The notes below the pieces were generated by a model. That model worked only from the letters and a program-made list of their open reading frames with translations. It was not told the origin of the DNA and ran no database searches. A DNA stretch of 64,000 bases from contig NZ_SWFM01000002.1 of assembly GCF_005144865.1 (NCBI RefSeq), forward strand, positions 558,001 to 622,000, given 5' to 3'. This stretch comes from Guptibacillus hwajinpoensis (GTDB lineage Bacteria; Bacillota; Bacilli; Bacillales; Guptibacillaceae). Made by a program: the position numbers and the translations under genes. Shown here piece by piece: positions 24,663 to 32,401 of the stretch (position 1 is its first letter; every line of letters begins with the position of its first letter).

Positions 24663-25862
24663 TTAAGGATGTTGAACATTGGAAAGAGTATGTTCAACAA
24701 TCTTCCCATCGAAGGCAGATTGATAAATGGCTCGGATATCTGTTTCATGGAGAGGCAGTGGGCTTCTAGCAAGCAATCTTTGTTGCTTCACTCCATCTTC
24801 AGTTAATGAGTCGAGTGCAGATAAAGGAATACCGAATCCGCCGAGCGTTTCTGGAATGCCTACGTCTAGGACGAGTCTATGTAGCTCGCGAACGCATTCG
24901 TAAGAGCCTTCTTCTTCAGATAAATACTGCGAGTTTCCTCCAAGCGCATTAAGAATGTCATTCATTCGTTTTGTGCAACTTTTCCGTATGTAGCCCATGA
25001 CATAAGGAAGAAGAACTGCGTTCGAATCACCATGAGCAATATGGAACTGCCCACCAAGCGGATAGGCGAGTGCATGAACACCTGCAACTCCGGCATTAAA
25101 GAAAGCGAGCCCCGCGATATAGCTTCCATTACTCATATCGATTCGTGCTTCACGATCTTCTCCGTTTTCAACAGCTCGTCTAATCGAGCGGCTGATTAGA
25201 CGAATCGCCTGTAATGCTAGCCCGTCTGTCGTAGGACTTGCGTTAACAGAAACATAGGCTTCTATTGCATGCGTCAGGGCATCAACACCGGTTGCTGCTG
25301 TTACTTTGGATGGAACTGAAATTGTTAATTCTGGATCAACAATTGCCGCATCAGCAAGTAGGTAGTCATGAGTGACAACATCTTTTGTTCGATCAAGTGA
25401 TAGAACTGAGATATTTGTGACTTCCGATCCAGTTCCTGCTGTTGTCGGAATTAATATCTTTGGAAGTCCTTTTTCTGTTACCTGTTTACCGCCTGATAAA
25501 TTAAGGTAGTCAGCAACGGAACCATCGTGACTTGAAAGAACGGCTGTTAATTTAGCAAGGTCAAGTGCACTTCCGCCACCAAGACCAATTACAAGGTCAA
25601 ACGCATTTTTTCTTGTATAGGCTACAAGCTTTTCACCAACGGCAAGTGGGGGTTCCGGAACAATATCTGTGTAGACATCAACTGTATAGCCGACATGTTC
25701 TAACGGATCTCGAATTCGATCAACAAGACCAATCTCTTCAAGAACAGAGTCAGTTACAACGAGAATTCTCTGGGGTGAATATTTCTCAACCTCTGGTAGG
25801 AGCTGTTCAATTGAGCCCCAACCCGTATAACTTAACGGAGTAAAGACAATCTTCGAATACAT
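24663..25862 (-). CDS. Iron-containing alcohol dehydrogenase
   Basis: A 399-residue NAD(P)-dependent, metal-dependent alcohol dehydrogenase of the group III (iron) type. It has GLGGGSALDLAK for cofactor binding, PTTAGTGSEVT, and metal ligands in the region GVDALTHAIEAYVS and in HALAYPLGGQFHIAHGDSN. Start ATG 25862 has AAGGAGGA upstream; a longer frame to 26003 runs into repeat copy 3 and is rejected. The substrate is not set. Relatives reduce lactaldehyde, succinic semialdehyde or, in some phosphonate pathways, phosphonoacetaldehyde; the last is worth noting because the phosphonate operon ends 600 bases away, though on the other strand. Confidence 0.85.
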   Translation of the reverse strand: MYSKIVFTPLSYTGWGSIEQLLPEVEKYSPQRILVVTDSVLEEIGLVDRIRDPLEHVGYTVDVYTDIVPEPPLAVGEKLVAYTRKNAFDLVIGLGGGSALDLAKLTAVLSSHDGSVADYLNLSGGKQVTEKGLPKILIPTTAGTGSEVTNISVLSLDRTKDVVTHDYLLADAAIVDPELTISVPSKVTAATGVDALTHAIEAYVSVNASPTTDGLALQAIRLISRSIRRAVENGEDREARIDMSNGSYIAGLAFFNAGVAGVHALAYPLGGQFHIAHGDSNAVLLPYVMGYIRKSCTKRMNDILNALGGNSQYLSEEEGSYECVRELHRLVLDVGIPETLGGFGIPLSALDSLTEDGVKQQRLLARSPLPLHETDIRAIYQSAFDGKIVEHTLSNVQHP

Positions 25863-25932
25863 GTATAGTCCTCCTTCAGAAACATCTATTCTATAGGCTG
25901 TTTTCGTAAACATTGTTGCTATAAGAGTAATG

Positions 25933-26004
25933 ATGATTTCCGCTTCAGGATACTCACCTGTCCAATATTCCCGCAGGAGTCGAGCCCCTTCCACTCCAAT
26001 CAAC
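25933..26004 (-). repeat. GC-rich intergenic repeat, copy 3, internally deleted
   Basis: Reverse-orientation remnant: both ends are recognisable (ATTTCCGCTTCAGGAT and CCACTCCAATCAAC), but the central part with GCGGGCGG and TGTGGGGTC is missing. The rest of the 25863-26259 gap holds a loose hairpin, GGGGGA / TCCCCC (26102-26133), and the leader of the peptidase gene. Confidence 0.75.
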
Positions 26005-26259
26005 TCATAAATTCTTTCAAAAGCGAAAATCTGTTAGAAAAGAGTCTTTCTATTACATAAACATTCTCGGTTGAGCTCATCGATACCTGCTTTAAAGCAG
26101 TGGGGGACAGACGAGTTACCGGTGACATCCCCCTATTAAGTGGTAAAGATTTACTACGATTTCAAGGTTGAACTACACTGTTTTAGGTAATAGAACGGTA
26201 TATAATGAAAGAAGGTCTTCGTTCTAATTAGTTGTTACTATGTGAAAGGAGAGTGCAGG

Positions 26260-26865
26260 ATGAAACTACTTTTAACTGGATTTGAGCCTTTTTTAGATCA
26301 TCGTCACAATCCGACGGAACAGATTGTTAGAGAACTGGATGAAGAGGTAGTCGGTGGATTTGAGGTTATTTCTCGTGTTCTTCCGGTGGATTATGAACGT
26401 GCAGCAGAGATGCTGATTGACTACGTTGAACAGTGTGAACCAGCTGCGATTATGATGCTTGGACTTGCTGCTAACCGAACGAAGGTAACACCTGAGCGGA
26501 TTGCCATAAACGTCAATGATAGTGTTGAAGATAATTCTGGGAATGCTCCTGAAGATCAACCAATTGTCAAAGGTGGACCAGCAGCATATTTTTCAACGCT
26601 CCCAATTAAGAAAATAACCGATGCGCTTGTGCAAAATGGCATTCCAGCAGAAATTTCAAATACAGCCGGAACCTATCTTTGCAACAATGTCATGTATAGC
26701 GTCCTATACGCTCTCGAACAAAAAGGAATGGATATTCCTGCAGGATTCATACATGTGCCGCCTACGTTTGAAATGACACTTCATCATTCAGCGCACGTCG
26801 GATTTCCCTATACTAGTATTCGCGACTCGATTAAGCTCATGATTTATGCACTCTCAGAGAAATAG
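26260..26865 (+). CDS. pcp: Pyroglutamyl-peptidase I
   Basis: A 201-residue cysteine peptidase that removes N-terminal pyroglutamate from peptides in the cytoplasm. The family layout is clear: GFEPFLDHRHNPTEQ at the N-terminus, the catalytic Glu in VTPERIAINV, the catalytic Cys in NTAGTYLCNNVMY and the His in FIHVPP. It is a little shorter than usual (about 215) at the C-terminus. Start ATG 26260, nine bases after AAGGAG. A single gene with its own terminator. Confidence 0.9.
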   Translation: MKLLLTGFEPFLDHRHNPTEQIVRELDEEVVGGFEVISRVLPVDYERAAEMLIDYVEQCEPAAIMMLGLAANRTKVTPERIAINVNDSVEDNSGNAPEDQPIVKGGPAAYFSTLPIKKITDALVQNGIPAEISNTAGTYLCNNVMYSVLYALEQKGMDIPAGFIHVPPTFEMTLHHSAHVGFPYTSIRDSIKLMIYALSEK

Positions 26866-26894
26866 TGGTATTCCTGATAATAATAAATGTTGCA

Positions 26895-26928
26895 AAAAGC
26901 TGATCCGAGATGGTTCAGCTTTTTTATC
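26895..26928 (+). terminator. Terminator of pcp
   Basis: Stem AAAAGCTGATCC / GGTTCAGCTTTT with one T-T mismatch and a 5-base loop, ending in a T run. Confidence 0.85.
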
Positions 26929-27098
26929 TTGTAATGGAAGAGATAAAAAAGCTATTAATATAAATCAAATAGTGCAGGAGTATTTTGAATGAGAACTAAA
27001 TTATTACTAGATCTTTATGTTGGTTATTACGTAGTACCGTTCTTGTTCACTTATAATAATGATCTTGTCTAAAGAAGAGGTGTATTTCTCACAACTAA

Positions 27099-27232
27099 GT
27101 TGATTGGAGCGGAAGATGCTCGACTCCTGCGGGACTAGCGGGACAGTTGAGACCCCACAGGCGCGCCTTAAGCGCGCCGAGGAGGCTCACCGCCCGCCCC
27201 GCGGAAAGCGAGCATCTGGAGCGCAAATCAAC
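27099..27232 (+). repeat. GC-rich intergenic repeat, copy 4
   Basis: Full forward copy carrying an extra small palindrome (GGCGCGCCTTAAGCGCGCC, about 27160-27179) at its centre, where other copies have CAGGAGCGTAAGCG. The gap 26929-27098 before it holds only a 27-codon frame at 26989 with a weak ribosome site, not called. Confidence 0.85.
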
Positions 27233-27266
27233 GACTACTTTTATAGCTAAAACTACCAAAAATTAA

Positions 27267-27303
27267 AAAGAGCGAATGCCACGACACATGGCATTCGCTC
27301 TTT
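27267..27303 (-). terminator. Terminator of the GGDEF/HD-GYP gene
   Basis: Perfect 15-bp stem AAAGAGCGAATGCCA / TGGCATTCGCTCTTT with a 7-base loop, four bases beyond the stop codon of the minus-strand gene. Confidence 0.85.
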
Positions 27304-27306
27304 CCC

Positions 27307-29148
27307 TTACATACCAATCTGAACCGTCGTATCATTTGCTTTCTCGTACAACGTTGGAGTTTCTTTAATGACCTCAATAAATTGTTCAACGAGCTCGGGA
27401 TCGAACTGTGTACCGGCACATTTCTCCAACTCAATAATCGCTTCACTAAATGATTTTGTTGTCTGGTAAGGTCTTTCGGTTGTCATAGCGTCAAACGAAT
27501 CAATAATCGTAAGCATCCGCACAAGCCTCGGAATTTCTTGCCCGCTTAATCCATACGGGTAGCCTTTTCCGTCATAACGTTCATGATGTAGCTCTACTAA
27601 TGGAAGGAGATAGTGAAGCTCTCGATTCGTTGCGACAATCTCTCTACCCCAGATGACGTGCTTTTGAACCATCGCCCATTCATCTTTTGTGAGCTTACCT
27701 TCTTTATTGATTACATCACGTGGAATTTCAAGCTTTCCAATGTCATGAATTAAAGCTCCCATCACAAGAGTCTTCTCATCATTCGTGTTCAAGTTAAGCT
27801 TCGAACTAAACTCAATGGCGTATTCATAAACTCTTCTACTATGTTTGTACGTATACACGTCTTTATAAAGGAAGATCTTCAACTGTTGTTCAAGGAGTTC
27901 CATTTCATGTTTATTGTAATACGTTTCTTTCGCAACATTTTCTGCTTTATAAATACAAACATTATTTTTCCCTTTTGTTTTAGCATAATACATCGCTTGA
28001 TCTGCTTTCTCAAGCACTTCAGACGTATGGAACATTTCTTTATTGTATTGAATGACGCCTGCTGAAAAGGATAAACAACCGTGTGGAAGAACTTCGACAC
28101 CCTCGAAATAATTGTCATTTACTTTTTTCCTGAGTTGATTCACAAAATGATAAGCCTCAAGCTCAGTCTTTCCAGGCATCAAAATGGCGAACTCTTCTCC
28201 GCCGTATCTAGCAGCTGTACACGTATCGCTCGCATTCTTTTTCAGTTCAGCCCCAAAGTGCTTGAGCAATTTATCTCCTTGCAAATGACCATGTTGATCG
28301 TTGTACTTTTTGAAATCATCAAGGTCAATGAGGCCTACGGATATCGGTTGACCTGTTGACCTTGCTGTTCGAATTTCTTCTTCTAAAAGCGATTTGAAAT
28401 AACCGTGATTGTATAGCTCTGTTAGATGATCAACATCAGCTTTTTGTGAGACTTCCAAATAAAGTTCAAAGTATTGTTTGAATGACATGGAAAGGAGAAC
28501 TGCAACTGATGTAAATAAAAGTACGCCAAGAATAATTTCCTGTTGCATTAGTAAAACAAGAATCAATGACAAAACGAGTGTTATTAAATAGCTTGAAATT
28601 GTTTCTTTAAACATACCGCGAAAAATAGTTAGTAAGTTTTCGGTTGCTGTAAGAAGAAAGAAAATGCCTATTAGTAAGACGTTTAATAGAAAGTAAACGC
28701 TTAACGATAACATATAAGCTGTAATGTTAAAGAATGATAGTGTTCCAAGGCCGCCACCTGAAATTAGAAAGATCTCATAAGCCCCAATAATCATGACGCT
28801 ATATATGGAAAAGTTAAAGAGGTGTTTCCACCAAACAACGCTTCTTTTATAAATGGCATAGATGATGGAGGTTGCGAGCAAGATAGTAAGTGCTAAGTTC
28901 ACTCCAAGTACAAATAATACCGCCAGATAAATAGAGGAATCCATTGAAAGTGAATTACCGCTAGGTGGCAGAAGAATTGTGTAGTGATTAAGAAGTAGAA
29001 TGGCTACTATAAACGTGAAGGCCAGACTCCAGTTTGGTGGTGTAAATGTAAGCCAATATTGTGTCGTAAACAGTGTTGTTCCTGCGATTGAAGCTAATAG
29101 TATATATACGCCTACAACCTGTGAGTTTTTCTGAAATATGCCCTTCAT
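27307..29148 (-). CDS. Membrane GGDEF plus HD-GYP cyclic-di-GMP enzyme
   Basis: A 613-residue protein with about seven hydrophobic helices (residues 10-225), a GGDEF diguanylate cyclase domain (about 240-400) and an HD-GYP phosphodiesterase domain (about 430-600). The cyclase active motif is YGGEEFAIL and the DFKKYND loop is intact. The HD-GYP part has HDIGK and HHERYDGKGYP. Both domains therefore look catalytic: one makes and the other degrades cyclic-di-GMP. The membrane part may be the sensor. It is the last of three minus-strand genes with DUF5317 and a 33-residue peptide. Confidence 0.88.
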   Translation of the reverse strand: MKGIFQKNSQVVGVYILLASIAGTTLFTTQYWLTFTPPNWSLAFTFIVAILLLNHYTILLPPSGNSLSMDSSIYLAVLFVLGVNLALTILLATSIIYAIYKRSVVWWKHLFNFSIYSVMIIGAYEIFLISGGGLGTLSFFNITAYMLSLSVYFLLNVLLIGIFFLLTATENLLTIFRGMFKETISSYLITLVLSLILVLLMQQEIILGVLLFTSVAVLLSMSFKQYFELYLEVSQKADVDHLTELYNHGYFKSLLEEEIRTARSTGQPISVGLIDLDDFKKYNDQHGHLQGDKLLKHFGAELKKNASDTCTAARYGGEEFAILMPGKTELEAYHFVNQLRKKVNDNYFEGVEVLPHGCLSFSAGVIQYNKEMFHTSEVLEKADQAMYYAKTKGKNNVCIYKAENVAKETYYNKHEMELLEQQLKIFLYKDVYTYKHSRRVYEYAIEFSSKLNLNTNDEKTLVMGALIHDIGKLEIPRDVINKEGKLTKDEWAMVQKHVIWGREIVATNRELHYLLPLVELHHERYDGKGYPYGLSGQEIPRLVRMLTIIDSFDAMTTERPYQTTKSFSEAIIELEKCAGTQFDPELVEQFIEVIKETPTLYEKANDTTVQIGM

Positions 29149-29211
29149 GTCTCTATCACGCTCATTTAAATTTAGTTTTTTTAAAGGAGAAGCTATGCCT
29201 CTCCGTATTTA

Positions 29212-29313
29212 TTAAACCAATTTAAATCCAGAAGTTAGTGCAATAACAGCTGTAGTAATAATGGCAATATTCATAAGGATGCCTGTAAGCTTAATGCCTT
29301 CTTTTCGTTCCAT
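29212..29313 (-). CDS. Small single-helix membrane peptide
   Basis: A 33-residue frame with GGGAGGTG six bases before its ATG, the strongest ribosome site nearby. It has a charged start (MERKEGIK) and one hydrophobic helix (about residues 8-30). It lies six bases after the DUF5317 stop and 63 bases before the GGDEF/HD-GYP gene, so the three probably form one operon. No function is recognised. Confidence 0.6.
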   Translation of the reverse strand: MERKEGIKLTGILMNIAIITTAVIALTSGFKLV

Positions 29314-29319
29314 GAACAT

Positions 29320-29907
29320 TCACCTCCCTTCAGGTTGGGTCGAGGTGAGAGTTTCTTCTGGATGTTTGGTCTTGACCATAACGTGCTGTATGAAAATGAA
29401 AATTCCGATATTCATGACGATATCGCCTATGCTAATGACCTGATCTTTCGGATAAGGATCAGTAATGGGAATAACGTCACCGAGAAAACCAAATAATGTG
29501 CTATCCGTTAGTACAGCATGCTTCCCATATAAACCATGCTGAATTGCTTCTGCATATGCTGGATCAAGAATGGTTGCTGCTTCAAGTGAAACTGGCATTC
29601 TACCTCCGTTAACGACCATGACAATAAAATTTAATAGAACTCCAATAAAGAGTAGCAGAACTCCGATATTCATTTTTCTGTTTAGCCAGAGAAAGATAAG
29701 TCCTACCACGTAAATGATCATAAATAGAGGAGCGCTTAGTGTAGCCACCCAGGAGTAAGAGGTTTGGAATACAAAGACAAGAATTTCAACCAGAAGCAAC
29801 AAAGGGAAAATCCAACCAGCTCGAAATGACAAATAAGCAAACCCTTTTAAGCTGCCCCTTCGAAGGAAACCGATAAGGATAGACAATAAAATCCCATCAA
29901 ACACCAT
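29320..29907 (-). CDS. DUF5317 family membrane protein
   Basis: A 195-residue protein with about five hydrophobic helices and the DUF5317 hallmarks NGGRMPVS, GDVIPITDPYP and a late ISIGDIVMNIGIF helix. The family's function is unknown. Start ATG 29907 has AAGGTG six bases upstream; a GTG nine bases earlier overlaps that site. It leads a minus-strand operon ending in a cyclic-di-GMP enzyme, an association that could mean a signalling or sensing role. Confidence 0.8.
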   Translation of the reverse strand: MVFDGILLSILIGFLRRGSLKGFAYLSFRAGWIFPLLLLVEILVFVFQTSYSWVATLSAPLFMIIYVVGLIFLWLNRKMNIGVLLLFIGVLLNFIVMVVNGGRMPVSLEAATILDPAYAEAIQHGLYGKHAVLTDSTLFGFLGDVIPITDPYPKDQVISIGDIVMNIGIFIFIQHVMVKTKHPEETLTSTQPEGR

Positions 29908-30129
29908 ATAAGTCACCTTATTTACATGAATTTAGTACTATTTTAGCAGAATGGGATATTATTAGATAGAATTTTCTAAAATTTATCGTGTTTTTATCGT
30001 ATTAAACGAGTTTGTGTTCTATTTTGTACTTTTATGTACACCAGTTGCATTTACAGGTGGGGGGAGCTATGTCCTAATAAAGTAAATCCATGATAGTATA
30101 ATAGAAAAGAAATGTGAGGAGGTAGATCG

Positions 30130-31041
30130 ATGGAGAACGTCTATATTGGAGTGGATCTAGGAGGAACGAACCTTCGAGTTGGGATTGTAGATCAAAAGGG
30201 TCAACTGCTGAAGGTTAAACAAATTCCAACAGATGCGGAAACTGGGTATGAATCAATTATTAAAAGAATGATTGCTTTAATTAAAGATGTTAAAAAAGCT
30301 TATTCAGCTGTATCTGTCGGTATTGGCTCACCTGGTCCATTAAATCCATTCGATGGTATCGTAGTAGCTCCTCCTAATTTACCTGGATGGAAAGATGTCC
30401 CGATTGCGTCTATTGTTCAAGAGGATCTTGGTATTCCTGTCTTCCTTGTAAATGATGCAGATGCTGCTGCGCTTGGAGAAGCGATGTTCGGAAGTGGTCG
30501 CGAAAGAAGTAGTTCGTTTTACATAACAGTAAGTACTGGAATAGGTGGCGGATATGTACAGAATAACCGTCTCATTCAGGGTGAGCACGGATACAGTGCA
30601 GAAATTGGGAATATGATTATTAAACCTGGTGGCATGAGGCATGCCAATATGAATGCTGGTTCGCTGGAATCATTGGCATCTGGCACATCGATTGCAAGAG
30701 AAGGACAAGCAAGGATTGGCTTATCTGGGGGAGCTGAAGAAGTTTTTCAACTTGCCCAGGAAGGAAATGAAGAAGCGCTCCGAATTATAGATGAAGCGAT
30801 TGATGCTCTTGCAATTGGGATTGCTAATCTTGCACATTCGGTTGATCCAGCTGTTTTCATTCTTGGAGGGGGCGTTATGCAAGCAAAAGAGATGATCCTT
30901 CCACTTATTAGGGAAAAAGTGGATCAGTATGTGTATGAAGGTCTTCGGGGTAAAATCAAGATCGAGCCAGCTCAGCTAAATGATAAGGCTGGAATCGTTG
31001 GTGCAGCGATGCACGGACGCCAGAAGGTAGAGGAACAATAA
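30130..31041 (+). CDS. ROK-family sugar kinase, zinc motif lost
   Basis: A 303-residue kinase of the ROK family, probably a glucokinase or related hexokinase. It has GVDLGGTNLRVGIVD for ATP, the catalytic Asp in LVNDADAAALGE, and STGIGGG. The zinc-binding cysteine cluster (C.CG..GC.E) of classical ROK kinases is replaced by HANMNAGSLES, with no cysteines. It is followed 22 bases later by mannose-6-phosphate isomerase, so hexose or mannose phosphorylation is the likely job. Start ATG 30130 has a good GAGGAGG site. Confidence 0.82.
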   Translation: MENVYIGVDLGGTNLRVGIVDQKGQLLKVKQIPTDAETGYESIIKRMIALIKDVKKAYSAVSVGIGSPGPLNPFDGIVVAPPNLPGWKDVPIASIVQEDLGIPVFLVNDADAAALGEAMFGSGRERSSSFYITVSTGIGGGYVQNNRLIQGEHGYSAEIGNMIIKPGGMRHANMNAGSLESLASGTSIAREGQARIGLSGGAEEVFQLAQEGNEEALRIIDEAIDALAIGIANLAHSVDPAVFILGGGVMQAKEMILPLIREKVDQYVYEGLRGKIKIEPAQLNDKAGIVGAAMHGRQKVEEQ

Positions 31042-31063
31042 CAAGATGATAGGGGAAATGAAG

Positions 31064-32026
31064 ATGTATCAAAATGAACCGCTTTTTCTAAAACCTGAAT
31101 TTAAAGATCGGCTTTGGGGAGGTACGAAGCTAAGCGATGTGTTTGGTTATACAATTCCATCTGAAACAACCGGAGAATGTTGGGGCATTTCTGCTCACCA
31201 AAATGGTCCGAGTGAAGTCATTAATGGACCACTTGCTGGTAAAAAGCTGAACGAGGTATGGGAGAGCAATCGAGAATTGTTTGGTCATGAAACGGGCGAG
31301 CATTTTCCATTGTTAGTTAAAATTCTTGATGCTGATAGAGATTTATCTGTTCAAGTACATCCAGATGATACATATGCACGAGAAATTGAAGGGGAAGCGT
31401 ATGGCAAAACTGAGTGCTGGTACATTATTGATTGTGATCCAGGTTCTGAATTAATATTTGGTCACCACGCGCAAACAAAAGAATCATTTGAACAAATGAT
31501 TGAAGACGGAGAATGGGACAAGCTTCTACGTCGTGTTCCAATTGAGCCAGGTGAATTTTATTTTGTTCCAAGCGGCACGATTCATGCTATTGGTGCAGGT
31601 ACGATGATTCTTGAGACGCAACAAAGTTCTGATACAACTTACCGGGTCTATGACTATGATCGCAAAGACGCTAATGGAAATACCCGAGAGCTACATATTG
31701 AGAGATCCATTGATGTATCTACGATTCCTCATCAGGATCCTCCGTTCCATCCTGTTACGATGGAAGAGGATGGACTAACGCAAATCCAGCTTGTTGAGTC
31801 AGATTATTTTACCGTGTATCGCTGGGAATTGGATGGAGACTATGCTCTTCATACTGATCACCCCTACTTGCTCGTTAGTGTGCTAAGTGGAGAGGGGAAT
31901 ATAACGTCTGGAGAGGCTTCTTACTCTGTGAACCAAGGAGACCACTTTATTATTCCATCTACAATGAAGGAATGTCATTTCGAGGGTGATCTTGAAATGA
32001 TTGTTTCGAAAAGCAATAAAGAATAA
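31064..32026 (+). CDS. manA: Mannose-6-phosphate isomerase, class I
   Basis: A 320-residue zinc enzyme interconverting mannose 6-phosphate and fructose 6-phosphate. It aligns well with B. subtilis ManA: KDRLWGGTKL, TGECWGISAH, the zinc-site QVHPDD and GKTECWYIID, FYFVPSGTIHAIG, and ETQQSSDTTYRVYDYDR. Start ATG 31064, seven bases after AGGGGA; earlier in-frame ATG codons at 31046 and 31058 are badly placed. Cotranscribed with the ROK kinase. Confidence 0.9.
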   Translation: MYQNEPLFLKPEFKDRLWGGTKLSDVFGYTIPSETTGECWGISAHQNGPSEVINGPLAGKKLNEVWESNRELFGHETGEHFPLLVKILDADRDLSVQVHPDDTYAREIEGEAYGKTECWYIIDCDPGSELIFGHHAQTKESFEQMIEDGEWDKLLRRVPIEPGEFYFVPSGTIHAIGAGTMILETQQSSDTTYRVYDYDRKDANGNTRELHIERSIDVSTIPHQDPPFHPVTMEEDGLTQIQLVESDYFTVYRWELDGDYALHTDHPYLLVSVLSGEGNITSGEASYSVNQGDHFIIPSTMKECHFEGDLEMIVSKSNKE

Positions 32027-32040
32027 AAGAGAAGCCAGCT

Positions 32041-32069
32041 CAACTCGTGAGCTGGCTCTTTAGGTTGCC
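32041..32069 (+). terminator. Terminator of the ROK-manA operon
   Basis: Perfect 10-bp stem AGCCAGCTCA / TGAGCTGGCT with a 5-base loop, then CTTT. Confidence 0.8.
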
Positions 32070-32080
32070 AACTCTTTTTA

Positions 32081-32323
32081 AAAGGCTCTTTTCTAAAGGC
32101 TTTTTCCTCAAAGATTGTTGCTTTAAAATTTTTTGTATAAAGAGGCAAACATGGTGATTGGAGCGGAAGGATGCTCGACTCCTGCCGGACTAGTGGGACA
32201 GGTGAGACCCCACAGGAGCGTAAGCGACGAGGAGGCTCAGCGCCCGCCACGCGGAAAGCGAGCATCCTGGAGCGGAAATTCACTCACTCCAGCAACATTG
32301 TCTACGAAAAGAGCCTTTTAAAA
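32081..32323 (+). repeat. Extended GC-rich repeat, copy 5 (core 32155-32280)
   Basis: Best example of the whole element. Outer inverted arms (AAAAGGCTCTTTTC at left, GAAAAGAGCCTTTT at right) enclose a second pair (TTGTTGCT / AGCAACA), which encloses the GC-rich core. The core itself starts GATTGGAGCGGAAGGATGC and ends GCATCCTGGAGCGGAAAT. No open frame of interest lies inside. Confidence 0.85.
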
Positions 32324-32401
32324 GTACATATTTGTTCGAGTCCCTAAATATCCTGTACAATATAAATACAATTAGACGCCTTATAAGTAGGGGAGGATGC
32401 T

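Noticed and set aside
25863..26003. Upstream extension of the iron alcohol dehydrogenase frame.
   Set aside because: It runs into repeat copy 3 and lacks a ribosome site, whereas the ATG at 25862 has AAGGAGGA.
26102..26133. GGGGGA / TCCCCC hairpin before pcp as a member of the GGGGGTCAGG hairpin family.
   Set aside because: Only six paired bases and a different arm; similarity to the others is slight.
26989..27072. 27-codon frame with AGGAG upstream.
   Set aside because: Too short, spacing only fair, no paralogue or recognisable feature.
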